Shown here in pieces: positions 1 through 8,576 of a DNA stretch of 64,000 bases. Source of the stretch: Gemmatimonadota bacterium (GTDB lineage: Bacteria > Gemmatimonadota > Gemmatimonadetes > Longimicrobiales > Gaopeijiaceae); the NCBI GenBank assembly GCA_041390105.1, contig JAWKQO010000001.1, positions 1,738,001-1,802,000 on the forward strand, read 5' to 3'. The notes under the pieces were generated by a model that saw only the letters and a list, made by a program, of their open reading frames with translations, did no database searches and had not been told where the DNA came from. Numbering within the stretch: the stretch's first letter is position 1; every line of letters begins with the position of its first letter. Both the position numbers and the translations under genes were made by a program.

Positions 1-389
1 CTCTGCTGCACTTTCCGTCGTCTCACGACGCCCGGGCGTTACCCGGCACCCTGCCCTGCGGAGCTCGGACTTTCCTCCGGTGGCGGCAAGCGCTCCGGCG
101 GTCCCCACTCCTGCGCTCCCATGCGTTCCCCCGAGTCCGGAACCGGCCCCGAGTGGCTGCGTGGCAGACCTCAACCTTAACGGCCCTGCGGGCGGTGGTA
201 AAGCGTTACCAGGCCGGGCCGTGCAGCGGCTCGGCCAGTCCCGGGGGCTCGGGCGGCCGCCGGCCCTCCAGCGGACGCATGTGGGACCTCCTCCACACAA
301 CCGGCGCTTGGCACCCCCTCTGCACCTGCCCCATCCAGCCGAACACGCGGTGTGTCGGCGTTGCATCAACCTCGACTTCGGTGTTCGCT
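1..389. other. No supported gene at left edge
   Basis: I find no coding region with recognisable protein features here. Reading frames are open on both strands, but they carry no motif and no ribosome site and look like high-GC chance frames. The stretch probably holds the upstream region of the metalloprotease lipoprotein. I could not pick out a convincing promoter. Confidence 0.4.
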
Positions 390-1313
390 GTGCGTTTCCT
401 CCCGTCTCGTTCCGGGCTTCGCAGCATCACGCACGCGCGTGCGTTTCTGGCTGCTGCGCTCGTGCTGGCGGGATGTGATACCGTCACCGTGGTCGGCCCC
501 GCATCGCAGACAGGACCTGAGCTTCCGCAGACCGTGGCGGCCGCGGGCGGGTTCGACATCGTCACCACGGGCGTGTCCCCGCTCCCCCCATCCGTGGAGC
601 GCGCGCTCTCGGAGGCGACGACACGGTGGCGGAGCGTTGTTCGCGGAGACTTGCCGGACGAGCAGGTGGACGTGCCGGCGGGGCTCTGCAACGTGCCGCA
701 CGAGGCGATCTCCCGGCGCGTGGACGACCTGCTGATCTTCGTCGAGGTGAATCGCATCGACGGGCCGGGCGGAGCGCTGGCATCGGCGGGACCGTGCATG
801 CTCCGTCGTGGATCCCGTCTTCCCATCCTCGGTATCGTGCGGGTGGACTCGGATGACGTGGCGCGACTGGCCGCGGCGGACGAGTTGTCCGGCGTGCTGT
901 TGCACGAGATCGGACACGTGCTCGGACTGGGACCGCTTTGGGAAGGCCTCGGCCAGCTCAGCGGCGCCGGCAGCGCCAACCCGGTGCACACCGGGGCGCA
1001 TGCCATCGCAGAGTACCGCGCCGCTGGCGGCGCCGAGGGCCCCGTGCCGCTCGAGAATTCAGGGAGCATCGCCACGCGGGACGTGCACTGGCGCGAGGCG
1101 GCGTTGGGGGCCGAGATCATGACCGGCTGGATCAACCACCACACGCGTAATCCGTTGAGCCGCGTGACCGTGGGTGCCCTGGAAGACCTCGGCTACGTGG
1201 TGGACTACAGCGCAGCCGATCCCTTCAGCGCGACGGCGGCCGGCTCGCAGGTGCTCACCGGGTTCACGATCGAGGAGGTCCCGGCACCCCCTCCACGGTT
1301 GAGCCGCTTCTAG
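390..1313 (+). CDS. Leishmanolysin-like zinc metalloprotease lipoprotein
   Basis: Predicted secreted lipoprotein protease of about 307 residues. A signal peptide ends in a lipobox (LVLAGC, Cys about 29), so the mature protein should be lipid-anchored outside the cytoplasm. The zincin motif HEIGHVLGLG lies near residue 172 (His, Glu and His visible). A downstream stretch, NPLSRVTVGALEDLGY, is typical of bacterial M8/leishmanolysin-like proteins, which place the third zinc ligand after a variable insert. Substrate is unknown. The start is uncertain: GTG at 390 gives a compact signal peptide, GTG at 381 is also in frame, and a start at 153 would add about 79 residues without protein-like character. 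It stands alone, ahead of an unrelated permease. Confidence 0.72.
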   Translation: MRFLPSRSGLRSITHARAFLAAALVLAGCDTVTVVGPASQTGPELPQTVAAAGGFDIVTTGVSPLPPSVERALSEATTRWRSVVRGDLPDEQVDVPAGLCNVPHEAISRRVDDLLIFVEVNRIDGPGGALASAGPCMLRRGSRLPILGIVRVDSDDVARLAAADELSGVLLHEIGHVLGLGPLWEGLGQLSGAGSANPVHTGAHAIAEYRAAGGAEGPVPLENSGSIATRDVHWREAALGAEIMTGWINHHTRNPLSRVTVGALEDLGYVVDYSAADPFSATAAGSQVLTGFTIEEVPAPPPRLSRF

Positions 1314-1480
1314 TCGCGAGCGCCTCCCCACCTCGGCCCTCGCTCCAACCCCGAGCGGGTGCCGGCCCAGCACCCCCGCAGGTTCCTGCCTGGGCGTTGC
1401 AGCCCCAGGAGGTGCCGAATCCGCCCCCAGGCCCTAACCTCCGCGCCGCAGACCTCCACGCGCCACGGTAGGGTCCACGC

Positions 1481-2836
1481 ATGTCTGAGCCATCCCAGCC
1501 GGTACAGGGTCCGAGGCCGCCCGGCCCTCCGACCCGGTTCGGCCCCTACGCCGCCCTGTCGGTCGTGGTGGCCAACATGATCGGTACGGGTGTCTTCACG
1601 AGCCTGGGATTCCAACTCCTCGACATCACCTCCCCGTTCGCGCTGCTGATGCTGTGGGTGGTGGGGGGTGTGGCCGCCTTCTGCGGAGCGCTCACCTACG
1701 CCGAGCTCGGGGCCGCCCTGCCCCGGTCCGGCGGCGAATACACGTTTCTGGGTCGCATCTACCATCCGGCCGCCGGGTTCATCTCCGGGTGGGTGTCGGC
1801 CAGCATCGGCTTCGCCGCACCCACGGCGCTGGCCGCCATCACCTTCGGCACCTACGTGCGGTCCGTCGTTCCGGCCGCGAACGCCGCGCTGCTGGCGAGC
1901 GCCCTGGTGGTGATCTTCACCGTGGTGCACGCCTCCACGCGGCGGAACTCGAGCACCGTCCAGAGCGTGTTCACCACGTTCAAGGTGTTGCTGATCCTGA
2001 CCTTCTGCGTGGCAGCCTGGACGTTGACTCCGTCCCCCCAACCCGTGCCGCTGCTGCCTGACGCGGCGGGGCTGTCAGCGCTGACCAGCGGTGCGTTCGC
2101 CGTGTCGCTCATCTATGTCTCCTACGCCTACACCGGATGGAACGCAGCCACCTACCTCACCAGCGAGCTGGAACGGCCGCAGCGCACGTTGCCCTGGATC
2201 CTGGGCTTGGGCACGGGGCTGGTGCTCGTGCTCTATGTGGCGCTCAACCACGCTTTCCTCTACGCAGCCCCCCAAGCGGATCTGGTGGGCAAGCTGGAAG
2301 TAGGCTACGTAGCCGCCACGCACACCTTCGGAGCGCGAGGCGGCGAGATCATGGGTTTGGTGCTGGCCGCGCTCCTCGTCTCCACCGTCAGTGCGATGGT
2401 GCTGGCGGGCCCGCGGGTGCTGCAGGTGATCGGAGAGGACTATCACCTCTTTCGCTTCCTGGCGCGGACCAACCGCGACGGGATTCCCTGGGCGGCCATC
2501 GCCACGCAGGGCGCAGTGAGCGTGCTGTTCATCCTCACGGGGTCGTTCGAGTCCATCCTGGTCTTCGCAGGCTTCACGTTGGGGCTGAACTCCTTCTTCA
2601 CGGTGCTGGGCGTGTTCGTGCTACGCTGGCGCCAACCGGACCTGGAGCGGCCCTACCGGACCTGGGGATATCCGGTCACCCCGCTCGTCTACCTTTCCCT
2701 GACCCTGTGGACGCTCGCGTTCCTGCTGGTGGACCGGCCCCAGGAGGCCGGCCTGGGACTGGCGATCGTCGCGTCGGGTGGTCTGCTCTACCGCCTCACC
2801 GGGCGACCCGCGAAGGTCTCAAAGGATGGGGCTTGA
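1481..2836 (+). CDS. APC-family amino acid permease
   Basis: Integral membrane transporter of 451 residues, the usual length for the amino acid-polyamine-organocation (APC) superfamily with 12 predicted membrane helices. The first helix carries the family signature MIGTGVFTSLG (broken helix TM1 that binds the amino-acid backbone), followed by YAELGAALPRSGGEY in the TM2-TM3 region, both diagnostic. It most likely takes up or exchanges an amino acid; the substrate cannot be read from sequence. It ends shortly before the MarR promoter and is probably a separate transcription unit. A weak AGGG lies upstream of the ATG. Confidence 0.85.
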   Translation: MSEPSQPVQGPRPPGPPTRFGPYAALSVVVANMIGTGVFTSLGFQLLDITSPFALLMLWVVGGVAAFCGALTYAELGAALPRSGGEYTFLGRIYHPAAGFISGWVSASIGFAAPTALAAITFGTYVRSVVPAANAALLASALVVIFTVVHASTRRNSSTVQSVFTTFKVLLILTFCVAAWTLTPSPQPVPLLPDAAGLSALTSGAFAVSLIYVSYAYTGWNAATYLTSELERPQRTLPWILGLGTGLVLVLYVALNHAFLYAAPQADLVGKLEVGYVAATHTFGARGGEIMGLVLAALLVSTVSAMVLAGPRVLQVIGEDYHLFRFLARTNRDGIPWAAIATQGAVSVLFILTGSFESILVFAGFTLGLNSFFTVLGVFVLRWRQPDLERPYRTWGYPVTPLVYLSLTLWTLAFLLVDRPQEAGLGLAIVASGGLLYRLTGRPAKVSKDGA

Positions 2837-2861
2837 CCTTTTTAATTCGGATTCGTACAAT
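2833..2861 (+). promoter_or_regulatory. Sigma-70-type promoter for the marR operon
   Basis: TTGACC (2833-2838) and TACAAT (2856-2861) are separated by exactly 17 bp, a close match to the housekeeping consensus, inside a locally AT-rich patch in an otherwise very GC-rich window. It overlaps the last codons of the permease gene and would start transcription near 2868, about 40 nt before the MarR start codon. Confidence 0.7.
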
Positions 2862-2886
2862 ACGATACCGTGTTATACGATTCCGT
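2853..2886 (+). promoter_or_regulatory. Candidate MarR operator: imperfect 28-bp palindrome plus direct repeats
   Basis: Positions 2853-2880 form a near-palindrome: outer arms TCGTA and TACGA match perfectly, and 22 of 28 positions agree with the reverse complement. A 12-mer ATACGAT(A/T)CCGT also recurs directly at 2860-2871 and 2875-2886, a 15-bp period. The site covers the -10 box and likely transcription start. A repressor bound here would block the promoter, so autoregulation by the adjacent MarR protein is the natural inference. Confidence 0.6.
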
Positions 2887-2909
2887 AACGCCTGAGATCG
2901 CGAGCGCGT

Positions 2910-3383
2910 ATGGAACCGTCACGGAGCCGTGAACAGAAGCCCAAGCCCCTGGAGTTCATCTCTCCCCTGCACAAGGCAACACGGCAGATCGGAGAGTTCA
3001 TCGAAACAGACTCCAGGGAGCGCGGCGTCGAGCCCAGCGAGGGACATCTGCTTTCCTACACGACTCTCTACGGACCCTGCCCGGTCTCCCAGCTCACGCG
3101 CGTGTTTGGATACAAACCGTCGACGCTGACCGGGATGCTGGACCGCCTCGAGGAGCGGGGTCTGCTCACGCGCGAGCCCAACCCGGAGGATCGTCGCTCC
3201 ACCCTGGTGCGGGTGACGCCGGCCGGTGCCGAGGTGGCGACCGAGTTGCGAGAGATGTTGGAGGGTCTGGAGCAGGGCATCCACGCACGCATCGACGCGC
3301 GGGACTTCGCGGGCTTCAAGTCGGTGATGCAGGCCATCGCCGACCTGACCCAGGTCGACCTCAACCGCACGGAGACCCCATGA
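2910..3383 (+). CDS. MarR-family transcriptional regulator
   Basis: A 157-residue winged-helix regulator of the MarR family. The recognition-helix and wing region reads LTGMLDRLEERGLLTREPNP followed by EDRRSTLVRVTPAG, the classical DxRS..V.LT wing signature. Family members are dimers that bind palindromic DNA and usually release it on binding a small aromatic or oxidant ligand. The gene is first in an operon: its stop overlaps the DinB gene start (ATGA), and a glyoxalase-like gene follows. The palindrome over its own promoter suggests autorepression. The start lacks a strong ribosome site. Ligand unknown. Confidence 0.88.
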   Translation: MEPSRSREQKPKPLEFISPLHKATRQIGEFIETDSRERGVEPSEGHLLSYTTLYGPCPVSQLTRVFGYKPSTLTGMLDRLEERGLLTREPNPEDRRSTLVRVTPAGAEVATELREMLEGLEQGIHARIDARDFAGFKSVMQAIADLTQVDLNRTETP

Positions 3384-3877
3384 CGGCGAAGGACCTCATC
3401 CAATCCCAGTTCGGTTTGATCTACCAGGTCGTCTCCGCCAACACGGAGGGGCTCTCCCACGCCGATTCTCTCCGACAGCCGGATCCGGGTGGCAACTGCG
3501 CCAACTGGATCCTCGGGCACCTGACCCACGTGCAGAACTCCGCCATGCAACTCCTGGGAGAGGCCCCCGTATGGGAGAGCGAACAGCTCACCCGCGCCGG
3601 CGAGGACCCCATCACGCGGGCGGAGGGCGCCATCGACTGGGACACCATGCGGTCCGCCTTCCTTGCGTCCAAGGACCGCTGCCTGGCGGCAATTGCCCGC
3701 CAGAGCGATGCGGAACTCATGCAGGGCGGCATCCCGCACCCGTTCGGGGGCGAGACGACGCGGCAGGAGCTGCTGGCGCTGCTGGCCTTCCACCAGGCCT
3801 ATCATGCCGGCCAGCTCGCGATTTCTCGTCGGGTGGCCGGCTATCCGGGCGCGGTGCGCGCCCCCGGCCAGAACTAG
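3380..3877 (+). CDS. DinB-family metal-binding protein
   Basis: A 165-residue protein of the DinB/YfiT four-helix-bundle superfamily. Visible family features are the NWILGHLTHVQN helix (first metal-ligand His) and the C-terminal LLALLAFHQAYHAGQL motif supplying the other two histidines. Members bind a divalent metal, and several are thiol-dependent S-transferases (bacillithiol, mycothiol). The enzymatic role here is unproven. Its ATG overlaps the marR stop codon, so it is translationally coupled to the regulator. With the glyoxalase-like neighbour this suggests an electrophile or xenobiotic response, an inference from context. Confidence 0.8.
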   Translation: MTAKDLIQSQFGLIYQVVSANTEGLSHADSLRQPDPGGNCANWILGHLTHVQNSAMQLLGEAPVWESEQLTRAGEDPITRAEGAIDWDTMRSAFLASKDRCLAAIARQSDAELMQGGIPHPFGGETTRQELLALLAFHQAYHAGQLAISRRVAGYPGAVRAPGQN

Positions 3878-3952
3878 CAGGACCCTTGATGCAAGCGAGC
3901 CCGGCGCGTCGCAGGGCTCAGAACCGACACACGTGACGATGGGAGGGGACAG

Positions 3953-4735
3953 ATGAGCGAAGTCGCCAAGGGCAAGCATCTCTGGTTCGACCTGATGACC
4001 ACCGATCCAGGTGCCGCCAAGGACTTCTATACCAAAGTGGTCGGCTGGAAGCCGGAGAAGTGGCAGAGCCAGAACGCGCCGATGCCCTACGACATGTGGA
4101 TGACGGAGAACGGTCCCATCGGCGGTGTCATGCAGCTTCCGGAGGAAGCGGCCAAGATGGGCGCGCCCTCCCACTGGATCGCCTACATCGGGACGCCCGA
4201 CGTCGACCAGACCGTGGAGCAGGCCAAGAAGCTGGGCGCAACGCTGCTGCACGGACCGATGGACATCCCAGAGGTGGGTCGCTTCGCCACCCTCGCCGAT
4301 CCATTCGGCGCCGTCTTCGCGGCCTACACGCCTGCGGGGGAGATGCCCGGTCACGACGGGATGCCTCGCCCGGGTGAGATGTCCTGGCACGAGCTGATGA
4401 CCAAGGACTGGGGCAAGGCCTTCGACTTCTACGCCACGTTGTTCGGTTGGGAAAAGGGTGAGCCCATGGACATGGGTCCCATGGGCGTCTACCAGATCTT
4501 CCACCAGGGTGGCGCACCCATCGGGGGCATGATGAACCTTCCGGACGGCGTGCCGGTCAGCCACTGGATGTACTATGTGCGCGTGAGCGATCTCGACGGC
4601 GCCCTCGATCGGGTGAAGGCCAACGGGGGCCAGGTCCTGAACGGCCCCATGGACGTCCCTGGGGGCGACAAGATCGCACAGTGCATGGACCCCACCGGTG
4701 CAGCCTTTGCGCTGCACATGTCGGCGCAAGCGTAA
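3953..4735 (+). CDS. VOC-family (glyoxalase/dioxygenase-fold) protein, two tandem domains
   Basis: A 260-residue protein made of two vicinal-oxygen-chelate domains, roughly residues 8-125 and 137-257. Each opens with a similar pattern (WFDLMTTDPGAAKDFY; WHELMTKDWGKAFDFY) and ends with an FALH- or FAAY-type strand. It resembles the predicted lyase/glyoxalase group that includes mycobacterial CFP30B-like proteins. The metal ligands usual in true glyoxalase I are not all obvious, so catalysis is uncertain. A good ribosome site (GGGAGGGG) precedes the ATG. It is third in the MarR operon, and a strong hairpin follows. Confidence 0.83.
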   Translation: MSEVAKGKHLWFDLMTTDPGAAKDFYTKVVGWKPEKWQSQNAPMPYDMWMTENGPIGGVMQLPEEAAKMGAPSHWIAYIGTPDVDQTVEQAKKLGATLLHGPMDIPEVGRFATLADPFGAVFAAYTPAGEMPGHDGMPRPGEMSWHELMTKDWGKAFDFYATLFGWEKGEPMDMGPMGVYQIFHQGGAPIGGMMNLPDGVPVSHWMYYVRVSDLDGALDRVKANGGQVLNGPMDVPGGDKIAQCMDPTGAAFALHMSAQA

Positions 4736-4768
4736 CCGCTCGGCGGTCCACCGCCGACAGGGTGGCGT

Positions 4769-4808
4769 TGAAGATGCCGGTCCGGATCCGTCCGGGCCGG
4801 CATCTTCA
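4769..4808 (+). terminator. Hairpin terminator after the marR operon
   Basis: A perfect 12-bp inverted repeat, TGAAGATGCCGG at 4769-4780 against CCGGCATCTTCA at 4797-4808, with a 16-nt loop. No T-run follows, so it could also act as an RNA-stabilising end. A smaller CGGCGG/CCGCCG hairpin sits at 4741-4756. Confidence 0.6.
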
Positions 4809-4975
4809 CCTTCTGGGCGCTAGCGTGGGATCGGACACGCCCCGTTACGCGTTGGTCATTCCTTCCCTACCAAAGCGCACGCTACCCGTCGTGGCTCCGA
4901 CACGAGCTCCGCATAGCCTTCAGCGGCGGTTCACCAACCGCACTCGTCGTCTCTCTTCACCGCTGGAGGTGCACC

Positions 4976-6418
4976 TTGCATCGGTATTCCGCGCTGTCGT
5001 TGCTGGCCGTTGCGACGTTGGCCGCGTCGGCCTGCGAGGACCCGGCTCAGTCCGTCGGTCCTGAAGCGACCCCCACCCTCCTGGAAGCCTCAGCACAGCA
5101 CGCCGGCTTCATCACGGCGGCGCCGGCACAGGCCGAGCTGCTCGTGTCCGGCTTGCTCACTCCGCTGGCCACCGCCGGCGACATCATGCCGGGAGGCGCC
5201 CAGCTGGTGGGCATTCCGGACGGCATCGGTGTCTGGGGCGGCGACCGCTTCATGGAGATGTACCTGAACCACGAGATCTCGGGCGCCGCGCGCGTGTCCC
5301 GCTTCACGTTCGACACGAAGACGGCCGAAGTGTTGGCCCACGCGTACACGCTCGATGGCTCGGAGGGCTACAGTCGGCTTTGCTCCGCCGAATGGGTGGA
5401 CGCCCGGGACGGCTTCCCCGGTGGATACTTCTTCACCGGCGAGGAGGGCACCGACGGCTTGCAGCTGGCCATCGACGCTCAGGGCACCGTCACCGAGATG
5501 CCGTGGATCGGCGCCTACAACCACGAGAACCAGATTTCGGTGCCCGGTTTCCGCGGCCATGTGGTCGTCCTCAACTTCGACGACAATGGTGGTAGCGGCG
5601 TGGGTCGGGCAGGCGCCCGCTCGGAGCTGTACATGTACGTGGCGCGGAATTCGAATCAGGTGATCCGCGGTCGGGGAAAGCTGTACGTCTTCGCCGCGGA
5701 CGATCCCTCACTTCTCGCCAACGACCTGACGATCAATCAGAGCATCCCGGGCCACTGGGTGCTGGTCCCCGAGTCGATCGAGCAGGACCCGGCAGCGCTG
5801 GAAGCCTACAACGACGATCTGAACGTGATGGCTTTCCCCTTCATCCGCCTGGAGGACGGCTTCTACGACAAGCGGCCCGGTATGCAGGGCACCGCCTACT
5901 TCTACGACACGGGGCGCTCCAGCATCACGGACCCCGACACCGGTCAGCCCATCGATCCGTGGGGCTCGATCTACCGCCTCGACTACAACGACCTGCGCGA
6001 TCCGGTCGGTGGTGGAGCACGTCTTACCTTGATCGGCCGCTCGGACGGCCCGGCCAACGGCTGGGCATCCCCCGACAACGGTGACATGGATCGCAACGGC
6101 ACCGTGATGCTGCAAGAAGATCCGGCGAACGGTCCGTGGGAGGCCTCAGCCGGTGCGCGACCACCGTCCATCTGGACGCTCCGCCTGGCAGGCGACGGTG
6201 AGCTGTCCGATCCGGTCGGAACGCGCATTGCGCAGGTCGTCGGTGGCGATTGCTCGCCAGGGGCACCGAACTGCTGGGAGACGAGCGGGATCGTCGAGGC
6301 GGCAGAGTGGTTCGGCGCGGGGGCCTGGATCTTCGACGTGCAGGCCCACGGGGAAAGCGTGGCCAATTGCCCCGAGTGCGTCGAGGATGGTCAGATCCTG
6401 CTGATGAAGTTGAACTAG
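4976..6418 (+). CDS. PhoX/DUF839-like secreted beta-propeller lipoprotein
   Basis: A 480-residue exported protein with a lipobox-type signal peptide (LAASAC, Cys 20). The start is TTG at 4976, fixed by an excellent GGAGGT 5 nt upstream. The body carries scattered blocks typical of the PhoX/DUF839 phosphatase-like propeller: an NHE motif, GEEG, a second NHE, GSIYRLDYND, SPDN and a late QED. PhoX enzymes are calcium/iron phosphomonoesterases. Similarity here is partial, so the activity is a family-level guess. The C-terminus has cysteine pairs (CSPGAPNCW, CPECVED) suited to disulfides outside the cytoplasm. It appears monocistronic. Confidence 0.6.
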   Translation: MHRYSALSLLAVATLAASACEDPAQSVGPEATPTLLEASAQHAGFITAAPAQAELLVSGLLTPLATAGDIMPGGAQLVGIPDGIGVWGGDRFMEMYLNHEISGAARVSRFTFDTKTAEVLAHAYTLDGSEGYSRLCSAEWVDARDGFPGGYFFTGEEGTDGLQLAIDAQGTVTEMPWIGAYNHENQISVPGFRGHVVVLNFDDNGGSGVGRAGARSELYMYVARNSNQVIRGRGKLYVFAADDPSLLANDLTINQSIPGHWVLVPESIEQDPAALEAYNDDLNVMAFPFIRLEDGFYDKRPGMQGTAYFYDTGRSSITDPDTGQPIDPWGSIYRLDYNDLRDPVGGGARLTLIGRSDGPANGWASPDNGDMDRNGTVMLQEDPANGPWEASAGARPPSIWTLRLAGDGELSDPVGTRIAQVVGGDCSPGAPNCWETSGIVEAAEWFGAGAWIFDVQAHGESVANCPECVEDGQILLMKLN

Positions 6419-6435
6419 CCTTTGCGAGTGGGGCG

Positions 6436-6461
6436 GTGCGGGGGTCGAGAGGCCCCCGCAC
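6436..6461 (+). terminator. GC-rich hairpin after the PhoX-like gene
   Basis: GTGCGGGGG (6436-6444) pairs perfectly with CCCCCGCAC (6453-6461) across an 8-nt loop, 18 nt after the stop codon. There is no T-tract. Confidence 0.55.
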
Positions 6462-6570
6462 ACGCTGCGCCTTCGCCCTCCATCGACGCGAGCCGAGTCG
6501 CGTGGGATCGCGCTGGAAGGCGTACGCTCACGAGCCCGTTCCTCCCATCGTTCCCTCCGGCTGCTTCAAC

Positions 6571-6607
6571 GAAAGAGCGGCTCCCACGCCATGCGCAGAA
6601 GCCGCTC
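6571..6607 (-). terminator. Rho-independent terminator of tRNA-Lys
   Basis: Read on the minus strand, GAGCGGCT (6607-6600) pairs with AGCCGCTC (6582-6575) and is followed at once by TTTCGTT. It lies just past the 3' end of the tRNA, as expected for a monocistronic tRNA transcript. Confidence 0.75.
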
Positions 6608-6610
6608 CAG

Positions 6611-6684
6611 TGCGCCGCCAGGGACTCGAACCCCGAACCTACTGATTAAGAGTCAGTTGCTCTAGCCAGTTGAGCTAGCGGCGC
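6611..6684 (-). tRNA. tRNA-Lys (anticodon CUU)
   Basis: A complete cloverleaf can be folded by eye on the minus strand. The acceptor stem GCGCCGC pairs with GCGGCGC; the D arm is GCTCAACTGGCTAGAGC. The anticodon arm is ACTGA-CTCTTAA-TCAGT with anticodon CTT (reads AAG), and the T arm carries GGTTCGAGTCC. The discriminator base is A, and CCA is not encoded. The loop has the invariant U33 and purine 37. Confidence 0.95.
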
Positions 6685-6953
6685 GGCCCTTCCATTGAAG
6701 GTCGAAAACCTACCCGTTGACGGGCGGAGGTCAACCCTCGCGCCGGCACGGGGGCAAGGGCCACCCCCCCGCGCTGGTTCGATCGGGGTGAGGGACCCAG
6801 GCATCAGGTGTGGGGCGCGCACGGCGCGCGCATTGGCGCCCCCGCGCCCTTTCCGCCTAGACTACCGCCATTCCCGGCCCCGCAGCCGCGGTCCGGCCCC
6901 GGGCCTCCCTCTTGCACGACCCCCGGGGTCAAAGACCCCCGAACCCCACTCGT
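6685..6953. other. Intergenic region between tRNA-Lys and the glycan cluster
   Basis: No gene is supported here. It must hold the tRNA promoter (minus strand) and the promoter of the glycan genes (plus strand). A tight hairpin GGGGTC-AAA-GACCCC lies at 6925-6939, 14 nt before the membrane protein's start codon, and could influence its translation. Confidence 0.4.
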
Positions 6954-8576
6954 ATGCACGAGCCGGTCTCCGAGCCCAGCCCCGGTTTCCTCGCTTGGCT
7001 GACGAGCCCACTGGGCGCCCTGACCGCATTTGGCGCCCTGGTGGTGGCTCGCCTGCTGGCCGGGAATTTCGGGTATTTCTACGAGGGAGATGAAATCTCC
7101 ATCGCAGGCGGTGTCGCGGCCCTGCTCAATGGGGACGGCGGCCCCCTGTATCGCTACGGGCCGCAGCTGGGCTACTACCGGCTGCTGCAGGGCATCGCCA
7201 GGCTGGCGGGGGGCATCGACGGCATCCACGGCGTGATGGTCGTGGTCTCTGCCGTCGCCGGAGCGGCCATCCCTGCCAGCGGGCTTCGCGCCTTCCGGCG
7301 TCAACTCGAGCCCTCCACCCGGGTCCTGATCGCTGCGGTGCTGTTCGCCAACCCTGCACTCTGGGTGGCGAGCCAGTACGGCAACGCGGCCACGGTGTCC
7401 ACGGCGCTGGTCGTGGCCGCCGTCACGGTGCTTTCCAATGCGAGCGCGGGCTCACGCCTGCTGCTGGGTCTGGTCCTCTATTCCGGGGGCGTGCTCGTGC
7501 GCGCCGACGCCGCCCTGGTCGCGCCCATGATCGCGGTGCTCGTCTGGCAGGCGACGGGCTCGCTCAAGCGAGCGGCGCTGGTGCTTGCGGCGGCCGCCGC
7601 TGGCGGCGTGGCGCTCTACGCGTTGTTGTTCGCGCTGGACCCCTCGCTGCGGGGCATGTTCGCGCAGGTGACTTCGCACTTCGAAGACGACAATCAGACG
7701 CTCTTCTTCGAGCACCTGGTGTGGGCCGTCTCTCCGCTGGCGCTGGCGTTCGCGGTGTTGGGGCTGCGCGAGGGGCTCTCGGAACACAAGCGTGTGGTGG
7801 CGCCGCTCCTGGCCGGTGTGCTCCCGCTGTTCCTGTTCTATTTCCCGACCACCACCACCACGCGCTATTTCCTGCAGGCGGTCTTCCCGCTCGGCATCCT
7901 GGTCGGGCTCGGGATGCAGGGCGCCGTGGCCCTGGCACCGCGACCCCGGCGGAACCTGGCCTGGAGCCTGGTGCTGGCGCTCGGGTTCCTGCATCTGGTC
8001 CTCGGGTTGGGCCGCTTCGAAGCGCGACCCTTCTCGGCGCGCCTGCGGGCGCCGTCCTATGGCACGCACGACAGCGCCATGTACACGGGCGCTCTGCTGT
8101 ACCAGGCCTATCTGCAGAGCGGCGTCTTCGGGCGCTCGCTACGCGGGCCGGGGTTCGGCGTGGGGTCCGAGCTGGCCACCGAGCTGGGGGCGCGCCTGGA
8201 ACCCGTGTCCCGGGGAGAGGGCCCCGGCCGGGTGGTGCTGTTCTTCCACGACTGGAACGGCCACGCGGTGGTCTACCACCTCCCCCAAGCAGGCGCACAC
8301 CTGACGGAGGGCGACCTGCAGGGTGACATCCTCAAGGGACTGACCTACCGGCTCGGGCGAACCGACATCCGTGTCCTGTGGTTCGGCCCGGCCACGCGAC
8401 AGCTACCACACCCACTCCCGGTCGGCCCAGGGGACGAGGTGTGGCTGCTCGGCCCGCAGGCCGGCTTCCCACAGTCGGACGTGCTGGCGGCTCTGGCCCC
8501 GGGCCTGCATCTGGAGCCCCGGAGCGGCGAGGGCGCCTACCTGGAGATCTACACGGTGAACGAGGAGGCCCGGTGA
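6954..8576 (+). CDS. Polytopic membrane protein, probable GT-C-type glycosyltransferase
   Basis: About 540 residues with roughly ten hydrophobic segments and a soluble C-terminal third. After the first helix is an acidic loop, FYEGDEISIAGG, placed like the catalytic acidic motif of GT-C lipid-sugar-dependent glycosyltransferases. That fold assignment is inference. The gene overlaps the following GT2 glycosyltransferase by 4 nt (GTGA), and that one overlaps the FAD protein by 4 nt (ATGA). The three are therefore coupled and probably build or modify one surface glycan or glycolipid. ATG at 6954 was chosen; an in-frame start at 6912 would add 14 proline-rich residues and cross a hairpin. Confidence 0.6.
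   Translation: MHEPVSEPSPGFLAWLTSPLGALTAFGALVVARLLAGNFGYFYEGDEISIAGGVAALLNGDGGPLYRYGPQLGYYRLLQGIARLAGGIDGIHGVMVVVSAVAGAAIPASGLRAFRRQLEPSTRVLIAAVLFANPALWVASQYGNAATVSTALVVAAVTVLSNASAGSRLLLGLVLYSGGVLVRADAALVAPMIAVLVWQATGSLKRAALVLAAAAAGGVALYALLFALDPSLRGMFAQVTSHFEDDNQTLFFEHLVWAVSPLALAFAVLGLREGLSEHKRVVAPLLAGVLPLFLFYFPTTTTTRYFLQAVFPLGILVGLGMQGAVALAPRPRRNLAWSLVLALGFLHLVLGLGRFEARPFSARLRAPSYGTHDSAMYTGALLYQAYLQSGVFGRSLRGPGFGVGSELATELGARLEPVSRGEGPGRVVLFFHDWNGHAVVYHLPQAGAHLTEGDLQGDILKGLTYRLGRTDIRVLWFGPATRQLPHPLPVGPGDEVWLLGPQAGFPQSDVLAALAPGLHLEPRSGEGAYLEIYTVNEEAR

Noticed and set aside
3068..4729. Long minus-strand open frame opposite MarR, DinB and VOC genes
   Set aside because: No domain visible and it would be antisense to three well-supported coupled genes.
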